A stretch of 64,000 nt of DNA from JANRKF01 sp964519595 (GTDB taxonomy: Bacteria; Pseudomonadota; Alphaproteobacteria; Rickettsiales; SXRF01): contig CAZFJN010000001.1 in assembly GCA_964519595.1 (NCBI GenBank), positions 62,001-126,000 on the forward strand, given 5' to 3'. Shown here piece by piece: positions 1 to 8,960 of the stretch (position 1 is the first letter of the stretch; every line of letters starts with the position of its first letter). Both the position numbers and the translations under genes were made by a program. A model generated the notes under the pieces. The model saw only the letters and a list, made by a program, of their open reading frames with translations, searched no databases and was not told where the DNA came from.

Positions 1-1307
1 TGACTTCTTATCAAACTCAGATTTCTCAAACAAAAAAGCCGCTTATTGGTGAATTATGGTTTCGCGTATTAATTGGCTTAGTATTTGGAATTGGCTTTGG
101 ATTTTTCATGTCCGGAGTATCTGCCGATAATTTCCTGAATGCTGATGGCAAAACGATTGTCACAACTTACATAAAACCAATTGGCACAATATTTATAAAT
201 CTGATCAAAATGGTTGTTGTGCCGCTGATATTTTTCTCGCTGGTTGCCGGCATAACCGCAATGACTAATGCTGATGCTTTCAAGCGCATTGGCATTAAAT
301 CAGTCGGCGCATTTTTAATGACTGGCGCGTTTGCCGTCTGCATCGGCTTAGCCTTCGCGCATTTCTTTCAACCAGGATTAGGCGTTGATTTAACTTCTCT
401 GCAAAACGGCTCTGACGCAAAGCCGCTGGAAGTTCCAAAGGATGTTAGCATTATTCAGATTCTGGTAAATATCATTCCAACTAACGTTATCAAGGCAATG
501 GCGGATGATCATATCTTGCAGGTTGTGGTTTTTGCCATATTTGTCGGAGTCACCATTAATCGAATTGGCGAAAAAGTTTCGATGGTTCGCGAAGTTTCTC
601 AGCAGGCCGCGCAAGTGGTTTTCAAAATGATTGAAACAGTGGTAAAATTTTCACCATATGGCGTTTTCGCGCTAACCTCATGGCTGGTTGCCACGCAGGG
701 ATTTGATATTCTTATCGCCTTGCTTAAGCTGGTTTTTGTAGTTATGGGCGCTTTATTTACACAATATATTCTCTTTGGCGTGATGATTATTGTCTTTGCC
801 AGAATGTCGCCGCTGCCTTTTTACCGCAAAATGGTTGAGCCGCAGCTGCTGGCCTTTTCAACCAGCTCCAGCAAGGCAACTTTATCTACGGCAATGCGCG
901 TTGTTAATGAAAAAATCGGCGTTTCAAAAACCAGCACTTCCTTCGTCTTGCCGCTTGGCGCTTCAATCAATATGGACGGAACGGCGATTTATTTAGGAAT
1001 TACCGCGCTGTTTTTCTCGCAAGCTTTCGGAATTCCAATTGATACACACCATTATTTCATTCTCGTATTAACAGCAACGCTCGGCTCAATCGGCGCGGCG
1101 GGAATTCCTGGTGGTTCACTAATCATGATGGGAATGGTACTTACCTCAGTTGGATTGCCGCTGGAAGGTATTGCGCTGATTGCCGGAGTGGACAGAATCC
1201 TTGATATGATGCGAACCACAGTCAACATAACCGGAGATTCGTTGATCACCATGCTGGTAGATAAATCAGAAGGGACAATGGATGTTGAGCAATATCATCG
1301 TTCTTAG
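1..1307 (+). CDS. Dicarboxylate/amino acid:cation symporter (DAACS family), start cut by window edge
   Basis: Inner-membrane symporter that takes up C4-dicarboxylates or acidic amino acids with Na+ or H+. The reading frame is open from the first complete codon at position 3, and bases 1-2 are TG, so the ATG probably begins one base before the window. That gives about 435 residues, normal for GltP/DctA proteins, and restores a first membrane segment that an internal ATG at 108 would lose. Family marks are the serine-rich STSSSKATL stretch near residue 285, NMDGT near 323, and the C-terminal GIPGGS and DRILDMMRTTVNITGD segments. The family is sure; the substrate cannot be told from sequence. 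fumC follows on the same strand, which fits uptake of C4 acids feeding the TCA cycle, but that link is inference. Confidence 0.9.
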   Translation, partial: TSYQTQISQTKKPLIGELWFRVLIGLVFGIGFGFFMSGVSADNFLNADGKTIVTTYIKPIGTIFINLIKMVVVPLIFFSLVAGITAMTNADAFKRIGIKSVGAFLMTGAFAVCIGLAFAHFFQPGLGVDLTSLQNGSDAKPLEVPKDVSIIQILVNIIPTNVIKAMADDHILQVVVFAIFVGVTINRIGEKVSMVREVSQQAAQVVFKMIETVVKFSPYGVFALTSWLVATQGFDILIALLKLVFVVMGALFTQYILFGVMIIVFARMSPLPFYRKMVEPQLLAFSTSSSKATLSTAMRVVNEKIGVSKTSTSFVLPLGASINMDGTAIYLGITALFFSQAFGIPIDTHHYFILVLTATLGSIGAAGIPGGSLIMMGMVLTSVGLPLEGIALIAGVDRILDMMRTTVNITGDSLITMLVDKSEGTMDVEQYHRS

Positions 1308-1361
1308 CTGTTTTTAGCTTTTTTAGAAGCTTTTAGATGTTTTTAGATAATGAGGTGAGTA

Positions 1362-2753
1362 ATGAGCAATTTCCGCGTTGAATCTGATTCTTTTGGCAAT
1401 ATAGACGTTCCTGCTGATAAATATTTCGGCGCGCAGACACAGCGCAGCAGAGATAATTTCAAAATCGGCACTGACACAATGCCGCGCCCTCTGATTCACG
1501 CTTTCGGCATTGTGAAAATGGCCGCCGCCAAGGTGAATATTCAACTCGGCGCTCTTGATGGAAAAATTGGCGATCTGGTTATAAAAGCCGCGCAGGAAGT
1601 AGCCGACGGCAAGCTGGATGAGCATTTTCCGCTGGTTGTCTGGCAGACTGGCTCAGGAACACAAACCAACATGAATGTAAACGAGGTTATCTCCAACCGC
1701 GCTATTGAAATTGCCGGCGGCGTAATGGGCAGTAAAAAACCTGTTCATCCGAATGATCATGTCAATATGGGACAATCGTCAAACGACTCTTTTCCAACCG
1801 CAATGCATATTGCCGCCGCGCAGGAATGCACAAACCGCCTTATTCCGGCGCTTAAACATCTGCATCAGGCTTTACAGAACAAAGGCGCTGAATTTAAAGA
1901 TATAATCAAAATCGGCAGAACACATTTACAGGATGCAACGCCGCTTACCCTCGGTCAGGAATTCTCCGGCTATGTTGAGCAGCTGGCGCGTTCAATAAGC
2001 CGCGTTGAGGCGGCAATGCCGCGTCTGCTCGAGCTGGCGCTCGGCGGCACAGCGGTTGGCACTGGACTTAATTCAAAGAAAGGTTTTGATACTGCCTTCG
2101 CCGGACAAGTCGCCGCGATAACTGGCCTTAAATTTGTCACCGCGCCAAATAAATTTGAATCTCTCGCCGCACATGACACGATGGTTGAACTTTCCGGCGT
2201 TCTGAACACTATTGCCGTGTCATTCATGAAAATCGCTAATGACATCAGGCTGCTCGGCTCAGGACCACGCTCCGGCATCGGCGAATTGCTGCTGCCGGAA
2301 AATGAGCCGGGAAGCTCGATAATGCCTGGAAAAGTTAATCCAACGCAATGTGAAGCAATGACCATGGTTGCCGCGCAGATTATGGGAAATCATGTTGCGG
2401 TGACTGTTGGCGGCAGTAATGGACATTTTGGACTGAATGTTTTTAAACCGCTGATCATTCATAATGTATTACATTCAATCCGCCTGCTGGCCGACAGCGC
2501 GGTGAGTTTTGCTGATAATTGCGTAGTGGGAATTCAGGCGAATATAGAGCGAATCAACAAGCTGATGAGCGAATCGCTGATGCTGGTAACGGCGCTTAAT
2601 CCGCATATTGGCTATGACAATGCCGCAAAAATCGCCAAAAAAGCGCATAAAGAAGGCAGCTCGCTGCTAGAGGCAGGAATAGCTCTAGGACTACTCACTG
2701 AACAACAATTCAAAGACTGGGTAAAACCAGAAGAAATGCTAGGGCCTAAATAA
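1362..2753 (+). CDS. fumC: Class II fumarate hydratase
   Basis: Cytosolic TCA-cycle enzyme interconverting fumarate and malate, of the iron-independent tetrameric class. The 463-residue product has the normal FumC length. It carries the fumarase/aspartase signature GSSIMPGKVNP near residues 317-327 and the SGSGTQTNMNVNEVI region near 100. The start ATG follows GAGGTGA a few bases upstream, and the protein begins with the usual FRVESDSFG segment. It lies 54 bp after the symporter on the same strand, separated by a T-rich stretch with repeated TTTTTAG words. No truncation or unusual residue is seen. Confidence 0.97.
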   Translation: MSNFRVESDSFGNIDVPADKYFGAQTQRSRDNFKIGTDTMPRPLIHAFGIVKMAAAKVNIQLGALDGKIGDLVIKAAQEVADGKLDEHFPLVVWQTGSGTQTNMNVNEVISNRAIEIAGGVMGSKKPVHPNDHVNMGQSSNDSFPTAMHIAAAQECTNRLIPALKHLHQALQNKGAEFKDIIKIGRTHLQDATPLTLGQEFSGYVEQLARSISRVEAAMPRLLELALGGTAVGTGLNSKKGFDTAFAGQVAAITGLKFVTAPNKFESLAAHDTMVELSGVLNTIAVSFMKIANDIRLLGSGPRSGIGELLLPENEPGSSIMPGKVNPTQCEAMTMVAAQIMGNHVAVTVGGSNGHFGLNVFKPLIIHNVLHSIRLLADSAVSFADNCVVGIQANIERINKLMSESLMLVTALNPHIGYDNAAKIAKKAHKEGSSLLEAGIALGLLTEQQFKDWVKPEEMLGPK

Positions 2754-2824
2754 TTGCCAAAGCGAGTTAGCAAAAGGCCTAGATAATACACCAGCAAACA
2801 CTTGCCGCGCAGCATTTGTATAAA

Positions 2825-3604
2825 TTACTGACTTAAAATATAGACCATGTTGCAGTCGCTATGAGTTGCTGTGGCGCTGTAGGCAGCTGCTGAAATACAT
2901 TTGTCATCACCGTCGTAATTATCTGTTGATAAACCTACTACAAGGTCAAAGGGCGAAGAAGCATAAACATCATCATATCCTATAGAGCGGATAATGCCGC
3001 TATTTGGCAGCGCGTCATCAATTTTGTCGTCAATATGCAGTATGTCCTCAAAAAAGATAACTCCGCTTGAGGTAGTGGTTGTTGATTGCGCGAAAAGGAG
3101 GATATTCTGCGCGAATCTAAGGCTGCCAGTAGCATTTACAATGCCGCCGCCAAGCGCCATCAGCGGCGCATTCAGCGCGGCAAGGCCGCCATGAGCAACA
3201 AGCTGGCTGTCGAGCATTTCAGCCAGCGATAAATGCAGCCAGAAGCCTTTATTTTCATTACCGTTCCAGCTATCTGACAGAAATCCATTGCCATCGCCGC
3301 TATATGTATATCCAGCAAGAATAGTCGGATCAGCGCAATCGCCAGGAAAGCAGCTATATCTGTTGCGGAAATTGCTTACTCCGGCTTCGATATTCTGAAT
3401 TTGTCCAATTTGTTTACGCAATTTGGCAGTCTGCATGAAATTAACTCCGCCGATAATTGATCCGGCTAACAACGCTAAAATCACGATAACTATTGATAAT
3501 TCAATCATGGTAAAACCATGCTGCTTAATCTTCTGCAATCGCTGTGAATTAAGCGATTTATGTGAATTTTGTGAATTCTGTAAATTTTGTGACTGCATTT
3601 TCAT
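2825..3604 (-). CDS. Orphan type IV prepilin-like protein
   Basis: A 259-residue protein with a class III (prepilin) signal: G30 followed by FTMIELSIVIVILALLAGS, with the conserved Glu at mature position 5 (E35). The prepilin peptidase would cut after G30. The rest is a pseudopilin-like domain with a CFPGDC motif, perhaps forming a disulfide. The 30-residue leader is unusually long and made of Q, N, S and K with repeated NSQ words; its DNA is a local tandem repeat of TGTGAATT-type units. The gene starts 14 bp after gyrA on the same strand, so the two may be co-transcribed. No pilus assembly gene is in the window. Its role (minor pilin, competence pilin or secretion pseudopilin) cannot be decided. 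Confidence 0.8.
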   Translation of the reverse strand: MKMQSQNLQNSQNSHKSLNSQRLQKIKQHGFTMIELSIVIVILALLAGSIIGGVNFMQTAKLRKQIGQIQNIEAGVSNFRNRYSCFPGDCADPTILAGYTYSGDGNGFLSDSWNGNENKGFWLHLSLAEMLDSQLVAHGGLAALNAPLMALGGGIVNATGSLRFAQNILLFAQSTTTTSSGVIFFEDILHIDDKIDDALPNSGIIRSIGYDDVYASSPFDLVVGLSTDNYDGDDKCISAAAYSATATHSDCNMVYILSQ

Positions 3605-3618
3605 CTGCTCTGCCTTGT

Positions 3619-6357
3619 TTATTCTGCTGTTTGCACAGCATCAACATCCTGCTCTGCTGCATCATCGGCAACTTCACTATCTGGCAATGTCACCACTGAC
3701 ACAACTTTTTCACCGCTGGCGGTTTTAAGAATAGTTACGCCTTGCGTATTGCGGCCAGCGATTCTGATGTCAGTAAGAGTAGTGCGAATTATCGTCGCGC
3801 GGTCGGTAAGCAGCATAACCTGACCTTCCTGCTTAACCGGCTGGCTGGCTACTACCTTGCCATTTCTGGCGCTGGTAACAATGTTAGTAATTCCTGAGCC
3901 GCCGCGTCCGGTAGTGCGATATTCATAAGCTGAGCTGCGTTTTCCAAAACCGTTTTCAGTTATGGTTAAAATAAATTCTTCCGCCTCGGCCATTTCGGCA
4001 ATGCGCTCTGGCGACAAGGTAACTTCTGCTACTTTTTCCTCAGCGCCTTCTTCTTTTATTTCTTCATCACTTACTGCATCTTCACGACGTTTAGCAGCGG
4101 CATATTTAACATAAGCAGCACGTTCCTCAGCGCTGCAATCAATGCCGCGCAGAATACTGACTGACACTACCTCATCACCATCAGCAAGGCGCATTCCGCG
4201 TACACCATCAGAAGTACGCGATTTAAACACACGCACATCGCTGACATTAAAGCGAATACATTTGCCGGATTTCGCCGCCAGCAGAACATGATCCTTGTCA
4301 GTGCAAGCACGCACGCCAACCAGCTTGTCGCCTTCATCAAGACGAATGGCGATTTTTCCACTGGAACGTATATCATGAAAATCAGATAAATCATTGCGCC
4401 GGACATTGCCTTTGCTGCTGGAGAAGAAAATATTCATTTCATCCCACTGCGTCTCATCCTCCGGCAGCGGCATGAAAGTGGTAATCGTTTCTCCGGCTTG
4501 CAGCGGGAAAATATTGACCAGCGCTTTGCCGCGAGTATTAGCTGCGCCAAGCGGCAATTTGTACACTTTCAGCTTATAAACCTGCCCGATGCTGGAAAAG
4601 AACAGAACCGGCGTATGAGTATTTACCACCAGCAACTCGGAGGTTATATCCTCATCTCGAACATCCATAGCCGCACGGCCTTTGCCGCCGCGACGCTGAG
4701 CGCGATATGTTGAAAGAGGCGTGCGTTTTATATAACCATTAGCAGTAACAGTTACCACCATATCTTCTTTTTGAATTAAATCCTCTATATCCGCTTCAAA
4801 TTCGCTTATTTCAATGGTTGTGCGGCGAGGAACGGCGAATTTTTCACGAACTTCGAGTAATTCCTTGCGTAAAATGCCATAGAGTTTTTCGCGATTGGCA
4901 AGAGTTTCCAGATAGTCAGCTATTTCAGCGGCCAGCTCTTTCATTTCCTCGTCAATACGTTCGCGCTCAAGTCCGGTTAAACGCTGTAGACGCAGCTCCA
5001 GAATAGCTCGCGCTTGTGTCTCGCTGAATTGAATTTTTCCGCCGGAAACACGATTGCCGGAATCATCAACCAGCTGCAGCAAGGATAAAACATCCTCAGC
5101 AGGCCAGCTGCGGCGCATTAATTCCTCACGCGCGACATTCGGATCAGAAGCCGCTTTAATTACTGCTATAACCTCATCTATATTGGCAACAGCAATGGCC
5201 AGGCCAACTAACACATGCGCGCGATCACGCGCTTTATTTAACAGGAAATTGACTCGCCGCGTGATCACTTCCTCACGAAAACGGATAAAGCTGGTAATTA
5301 CATGTTTAAGATTCATCAGCTCCGGACGACCATTATCCAAAGCCAGCATATTAACGCCAAAGCTGGTTTGCAGAGGAGTAAAGCTGTAGAGCTGATTTAA
5401 AACCACATCCGGCATCGCGTCTTTTTTAACTTCCACTACCACTCTGACGCCGTTTTTGTCTGATTCATCACGCAGATCGCCAATTCCTTCGATTCTTTTT
5501 TCACGAACCAGCTCAGCAATACGTTCCTGTAATTTCGCTTTATTAACCTGATACGGCATTTCGCTGATGATAATCGCCATGCGGCCAGGACGTATTTCTT
5601 CTATTTCCGTGCGACCGCGCATGATTACAGAACCGCGTCCGGTCATCATCGCTAAGCGGCAACCGGAGCGGCCTAAAATAGTTCCGCCAGTTGGAAAATC
5701 AGGACCAGGGCAGACTTCTATTAATTCTTCAATACTGACATCCTGATTATCAAGATACAGCATACAAGCATCAATAACTTCGCCGAGATTATGCGGTGGA
5801 ATGTTAGTTGCCATTCCAACGGCGATACCGCCAGCGCCATTTACCAGAATATTTGGAAAGGCTGCCGGCAGAACTTTTGGTTCTTCTTCAGAACCGTCAT
5901 AATTTTCCTGCCAGTCAACCGTATCATTATCAATATCATCAAGCAAAGCATGTGCGGCTTTGGAAAGGCGTGATTCAGTGTAGCGCATTGCCGCCGGATT
6001 ATCACCATCCATAGAGCCAAAATTGCCTTGACCATCAACCAGCATTAATCCCATTGAGAAAGGTTGCGCCATGCGAACCAGCGCATCATAAATCGCGCTA
6101 TCACCATGCGGATGGTATTTTCCCATTACATCGCCGACAATCCGCGCAGATTTTTTATAAGGTTTTCCGGCCTCGCAACCAAGCTCCAGCATTCCGTATA
6201 AAATACGACGATGAACCGGCTTCAGACCATCGCGAACATCAGGAATTGCGCGACTTACAATTACGCTCATTGCGTAATCGAGATATGATTTCTTCATCTC
6301 CGCTTCAATTGTTACCGGAAGGAGATCATGATTTTTTAAAGTATTTTCCTGAGACAT
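3619..6357 (-). CDS. gyrA: DNA gyrase subunit A
   Basis: Type II topoisomerase subunit that breaks and rejoins DNA and introduces negative supercoils together with GyrB. The product is 912 residues. The catalytic tyrosine is Y126 in AAMRYTESRLS. The quinolone-determining segment reads HPHGDSAIYDALVRM, with Ser87 and Asp91 at the places of E. coli Ser83 and Asp87, so the usual resistance substitutions are absent. The GyrA box QRRGGKGR lies in the C-terminal domain. An acidic E/A-rich insertion sits between C-terminal propeller blades, as is common in alphaproteobacterial GyrA. gyrB is not in the window. A weak purine-rich ribosome site precedes the ATG. Confidence 0.98.
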   Translation of the reverse strand: MSQENTLKNHDLLPVTIEAEMKKSYLDYAMSVIVSRAIPDVRDGLKPVHRRILYGMLELGCEAGKPYKKSARIVGDVMGKYHPHGDSAIYDALVRMAQPFSMGLMLVDGQGNFGSMDGDNPAAMRYTESRLSKAAHALLDDIDNDTVDWQENYDGSEEEPKVLPAAFPNILVNGAGGIAVGMATNIPPHNLGEVIDACMLYLDNQDVSIEELIEVCPGPDFPTGGTILGRSGCRLAMMTGRGSVIMRGRTEIEEIRPGRMAIIISEMPYQVNKAKLQERIAELVREKRIEGIGDLRDESDKNGVRVVVEVKKDAMPDVVLNQLYSFTPLQTSFGVNMLALDNGRPELMNLKHVITSFIRFREEVITRRVNFLLNKARDRAHVLVGLAIAVANIDEVIAVIKAASDPNVAREELMRRSWPAEDVLSLLQLVDDSGNRVSGGKIQFSETQARAILELRLQRLTGLERERIDEEMKELAAEIADYLETLANREKLYGILRKELLEVREKFAVPRRTTIEISEFEADIEDLIQKEDMVVTVTANGYIKRTPLSTYRAQRRGGKGRAAMDVRDEDITSELLVVNTHTPVLFFSSIGQVYKLKVYKLPLGAANTRGKALVNIFPLQAGETITTFMPLPEDETQWDEMNIFFSSSKGNVRRNDLSDFHDIRSSGKIAIRLDEGDKLVGVRACTDKDHVLLAAKSGKCIRFNVSDVRVFKSRTSDGVRGMRLADGDEVVSVSILRGIDCSAEERAAYVKYAAAKRREDAVSDEEIKEEGAEEKVAEVTLSPERIAEMAEAEEFILTITENGFGKRSSAYEYRTTGRGGSGITNIVTSARNGKVVASQPVKQEGQVMLLTDRATIIRTTLTDIRIAGRNTQGVTILKTASGEKVVSVVTLPDSEVADDAAEQDVDAVQTAE

Positions 6358-6449
6358 TTTTTGCTTCTGATTTATTTTTGTTTAGTGATTTATTCAATTC
6401 AATAATTTTTAGCATATTATTCTTTATTATCAATAACAATAAGGAAAAT

Positions 6450-6485
6450 AATAAGGCGAAAGAATAAGGCGAAAGAATAAGGAGG
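6450..6485. repeat. 13-bp tandem repeat upstream of gyrA
   Basis: Two exact copies and a partial third of AATAAGGCGAAAG (6450-6462, 6463-6475, 6476-6485) in the 165-bp spacer between gyrA and thiC. The unit is not a multiple of three and does not recur elsewhere by eye. The rest of the spacer is AT-rich with no clear terminator. thiC ends on its right and gyrA starts on its left, so the gyrA promoter may lie here. Confidence 0.8.
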
Positions 6486-6522
6486 TTAATCAAGATGTGA
6501 TTATAATTAAATCATAAGGTAA

Positions 6523-8406
6523 TCATACTGCTTCTTTTATGTATAAATCGCCTCCTGCTTCGCGGAATTCTTTGGCTTTTTGCTGCATGGCTTTTTCTAT
6601 TGATTTATCTGTTTCAGCAGCGGTTTCAGCAGCTTTGTTCTCAGAAACAGCAAAATCTCTTACCTCTTGGCTTATTTTCATGCTGCAGAATTTAGGACCG
6701 CACATGCTGCAGAAATGCGCGAGTTTTGCGCCCTCAGCTGGCAATGTTTCATCATGAAAATCTTTCGCCGTTTCCGGATCAAGCGATAAATTAAACTGAT
6801 CATGCCAGCGGAATTCAAAACGCGCATCTGACAAAGCATCATCACGGCGATATGCTGAAGGATGTCCTTTAGCCAGATCAGCGGCGTGCGCGGCGATTTT
6901 ATAAGTAATCACGCCGGTTTTGACATCATCTCGATCAGGCAGGCCTAAATGTTCCTTCGGCGTTACATAACAAAGCATTGACGTTCCAAACCAGCCAATC
7001 ATCGCCGCGCCGATGCCGGAAGTTATGTGATCATATCCCGGCGCAATATCAGTAGTAAGAGGGCCAAGAGTATAAAAAGGCGCTTCATGACAAAGCTCCA
7101 GCTGCTTGTCCATATTTTCTTTTATTAAATGCATTGGCACATGTCCTGGTCCTTCGATCATTACCTGGCAATCATGTTTCCAGGCGATTTTTGTAAGATC
7201 GCCAAGAGTTTTCAGCTCGGCAAACTGCGCTTCATCATTCGCATCATGCTGACTACCAGGGCGAAGACCGTCGCCGAGAGAAAAAGCAACATCATATAGC
7301 TTAAGAAGTTCGCATATATCCTCAAAATTGGTAAAGAGAAAATTCTCTTTATGATGCGCCATGCACCATTTAGCCAGAATACTGCCACCACGCGAGACTA
7401 TTCCGGTTTTGCGCGCGGCAGTAAGAGGAATAAACGGCAAGCGCACGCCGGCATGAATGGTGAAATAATCAACGCCTTGCTCACATTGCTCAACCAGAGT
7501 ATCTCTGAAAATATCATAAGTAAGCTCTTCGGCAATTCCTCCGACTTTTTCCAAAGCCTGATAAATCGGAACTGTGCCAATAGGAACTGGCGAATTGCGG
7601 ATAATCCACTCGCGAATATTGTGAATATTGCGGCCGGTTGACAAATCCATGACCGTATCAGCGCCCCAGCGCGTTGCCCAGACCATTTTCTCAACTTCTT
7701 CAGCAACTGAGCTGGCAACTGCTGAATTGCCGATATTGGCGTTTATTTTTACCTTGAAATTGCGGCCAATTATCATTGGCTCTGATTCCGGATGGTTAAT
7801 GTTGTTAGGAATTATTGCGCGTCCGGCGGCAATTTCCGAGCGGACAAATTCTGCGGTTATGAATTCCGGAATATTCGCGCCAAAGGAATTGCCGCGCTGA
7901 TAAGGTTTTATATTATTCGAGTTTTTTGTTGATTCTGTTGAAGAAGAAAGTGATTTTTCTGCTGTTCTTCCCTCATTTTCGCGCAATGCGACATATTCCA
8001 TTTCTTTAGTGATAATGCCGCGTCTGGCATAAGCAAGCTGCGTTACGGCATTGCCATCTTTGGAAATATATGGTTTGCGATTTACATTTGGAAATTCAGC
8101 GACCATTGTTTCATTATTTGCCGCATTTGCCGCGAATGATTTAAGTCCGTTATCCTCCGGACGAATATTGCGACCAGTAACGCTCTTAACGTCGCCACGC
8201 GCTTTAATCCATTCAGAACGAAGCTGGCTTAGTCCACGTTCGATATTAATCTCAGCTGCGCTGTCAGTATAAGCTCCGGAAGTGTCATATACAGTAAGAA
8301 AATTGCCATTGCTCAGCTTTATCTCGCGCATTGCTACGTTATCATGATAGATTTTGCGCGATGCCGGCAACGCGCCGCTGGTAACTGAAAATGGTTTTAC
8401 TGACAT
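6523..8406 (-). CDS. thiC: Phosphomethylpyrimidine synthase ThiC
   Basis: Radical-SAM enzyme that converts aminoimidazole ribotide to HMP-phosphate for thiamine synthesis. The 627-residue protein has the normal length and ends with the cluster-binding CSMCGPKFC motif (roughly residues 565-575), the CxxCxxxxC arrangement specific to ThiC. Other conserved parts include the GPGHVPMHLI and TTDIAPGYDHI segments. The start lies just downstream of a sequence gap: only 58 bp of leader are readable, and they contain a repeated 14-mer. A TPP riboswitch, often found before thiC, is not visible and could be hidden in the gap. No other thiamine gene is nearby. Confidence 0.98.
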   Translation of the reverse strand: MSVKPFSVTSGALPASRKIYHDNVAMREIKLSNGNFLTVYDTSGAYTDSAAEINIERGLSQLRSEWIKARGDVKSVTGRNIRPEDNGLKSFAANAANNETMVAEFPNVNRKPYISKDGNAVTQLAYARRGIITKEMEYVALRENEGRTAEKSLSSSTESTKNSNNIKPYQRGNSFGANIPEFITAEFVRSEIAAGRAIIPNNINHPESEPMIIGRNFKVKINANIGNSAVASSVAEEVEKMVWATRWGADTVMDLSTGRNIHNIREWIIRNSPVPIGTVPIYQALEKVGGIAEELTYDIFRDTLVEQCEQGVDYFTIHAGVRLPFIPLTAARKTGIVSRGGSILAKWCMAHHKENFLFTNFEDICELLKLYDVAFSLGDGLRPGSQHDANDEAQFAELKTLGDLTKIAWKHDCQVMIEGPGHVPMHLIKENMDKQLELCHEAPFYTLGPLTTDIAPGYDHITSGIGAAMIGWFGTSMLCYVTPKEHLGLPDRDDVKTGVITYKIAAHAADLAKGHPSAYRRDDALSDARFEFRWHDQFNLSLDPETAKDFHDETLPAEGAKLAHFCSMCGPKFCSMKISQEVRDFAVSENKAAETAAETDKSIEKAMQQKAKEFREAGGDLYIKEAV

Positions 8407-8423
8407 TATTATTTAACCTTAAT

Positions 8424-8464
8424 TATTTATCTGTAATTATTCAGATTTAATATTTATCTGTAAT
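8424..8464. repeat. Repeated 14-mer next to a sequence gap
   Basis: The word TATTTATCTGTAAT occurs exactly at 8424-8437 and 8451-8464, and the second copy touches the N run. It lies in the thiC leader. The position suggests that the assembly broke in an unresolved repeat array. Confidence 0.75.
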
Positions 8465-8564
8465 NNNNNNNNNNNNNNNNNNNNNNNNNNNNNNNNNNNN
8501 NNNNNNNNNNNNNNNNNNNNNNNNNNNNNNNNNNNNNNNNNNNNNNNNNNNNNNNNNNNNNNNN
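8465..8564. other. Sequence gap (100 N)
   Basis: Run of exactly 100 N, the customary placeholder for a gap of unknown length. It removes the 3' end of the gene starting at 8813 and the upstream part of the thiC leader. Open frames crossing it are not meaningful. Confidence 0.99.
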
Positions 8565-8813
8565 TGATGTTGCCATTGAAGGCTGCCGCGCAATACTCTG
8601 CGCCGCGCTGCTGCCGGAAGAAGGAGCATTTGAGGCGGCAGAAATTGCCGCTGAAATCGGAGCTGACGCTGGCGCGGCGGCGACTGTTGCTGTTGTTGAA
8701 GTTGCGGAAGTTGCAGAAGCTGGCGATGCAGCTGCCGGCTGAATGGTGAATGAAGATTCTTCATTCTGATCCAGCTCATTGTCAAACAGTGATTCTTCTT
8801 TGCGGCGGAACAT
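8565..8813 (-). CDS. Ala/Ser/Pro-rich N-terminal fragment, perhaps of a bactofilin; 3' end lost in gap
   Basis: Only the first 83 residues are readable. They begin MFRRKEESLFDNELDQNEES and continue into an Ala/Ser/Thr/Pro-rich disordered stretch. The start is well supported: AAGGAGG lies seven bases before the ATG. A short charged start followed by a disordered A/P/S linker is how many alphaproteobacterial bactofilins (polymer-forming cytoskeletal proteins) begin, but the diagnostic beta-helix core would be in the gap, so this is a guess. An overlapping frame giving a Q-rich peptide has no ribosome site and is taken as a shadow. The gene reads towards thiC and may share its transcript. Confidence 0.55.
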
Positions 8814-8960
8814 GGTTTATCCTCCTTATGCTATTGCGGTGTTTATTGCGATGTTAGTACGATCTTAATTGATTAACGCTACCACATTAGAACAATAAGC
8901 AGATACATGCCAGAGAAATTTTATTTTTTGCAATTTTATTTTCAATTTTTATTTCAGATT

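Noticed and set aside
8407..8464. TPP riboswitch in the thiC leader
   Set aside because: Only 58 AT-rich repeat bases are readable; none of the conserved THI-element motifs is seen. It could be in the gap but cannot be claimed.
8447..8785. Q/L/R-rich frame overlapping the fragment that starts at 8813
   Set aside because: No ribosome site and a shadow-like composition; the frame starting at 8813 has a strong AAGGAGG site.
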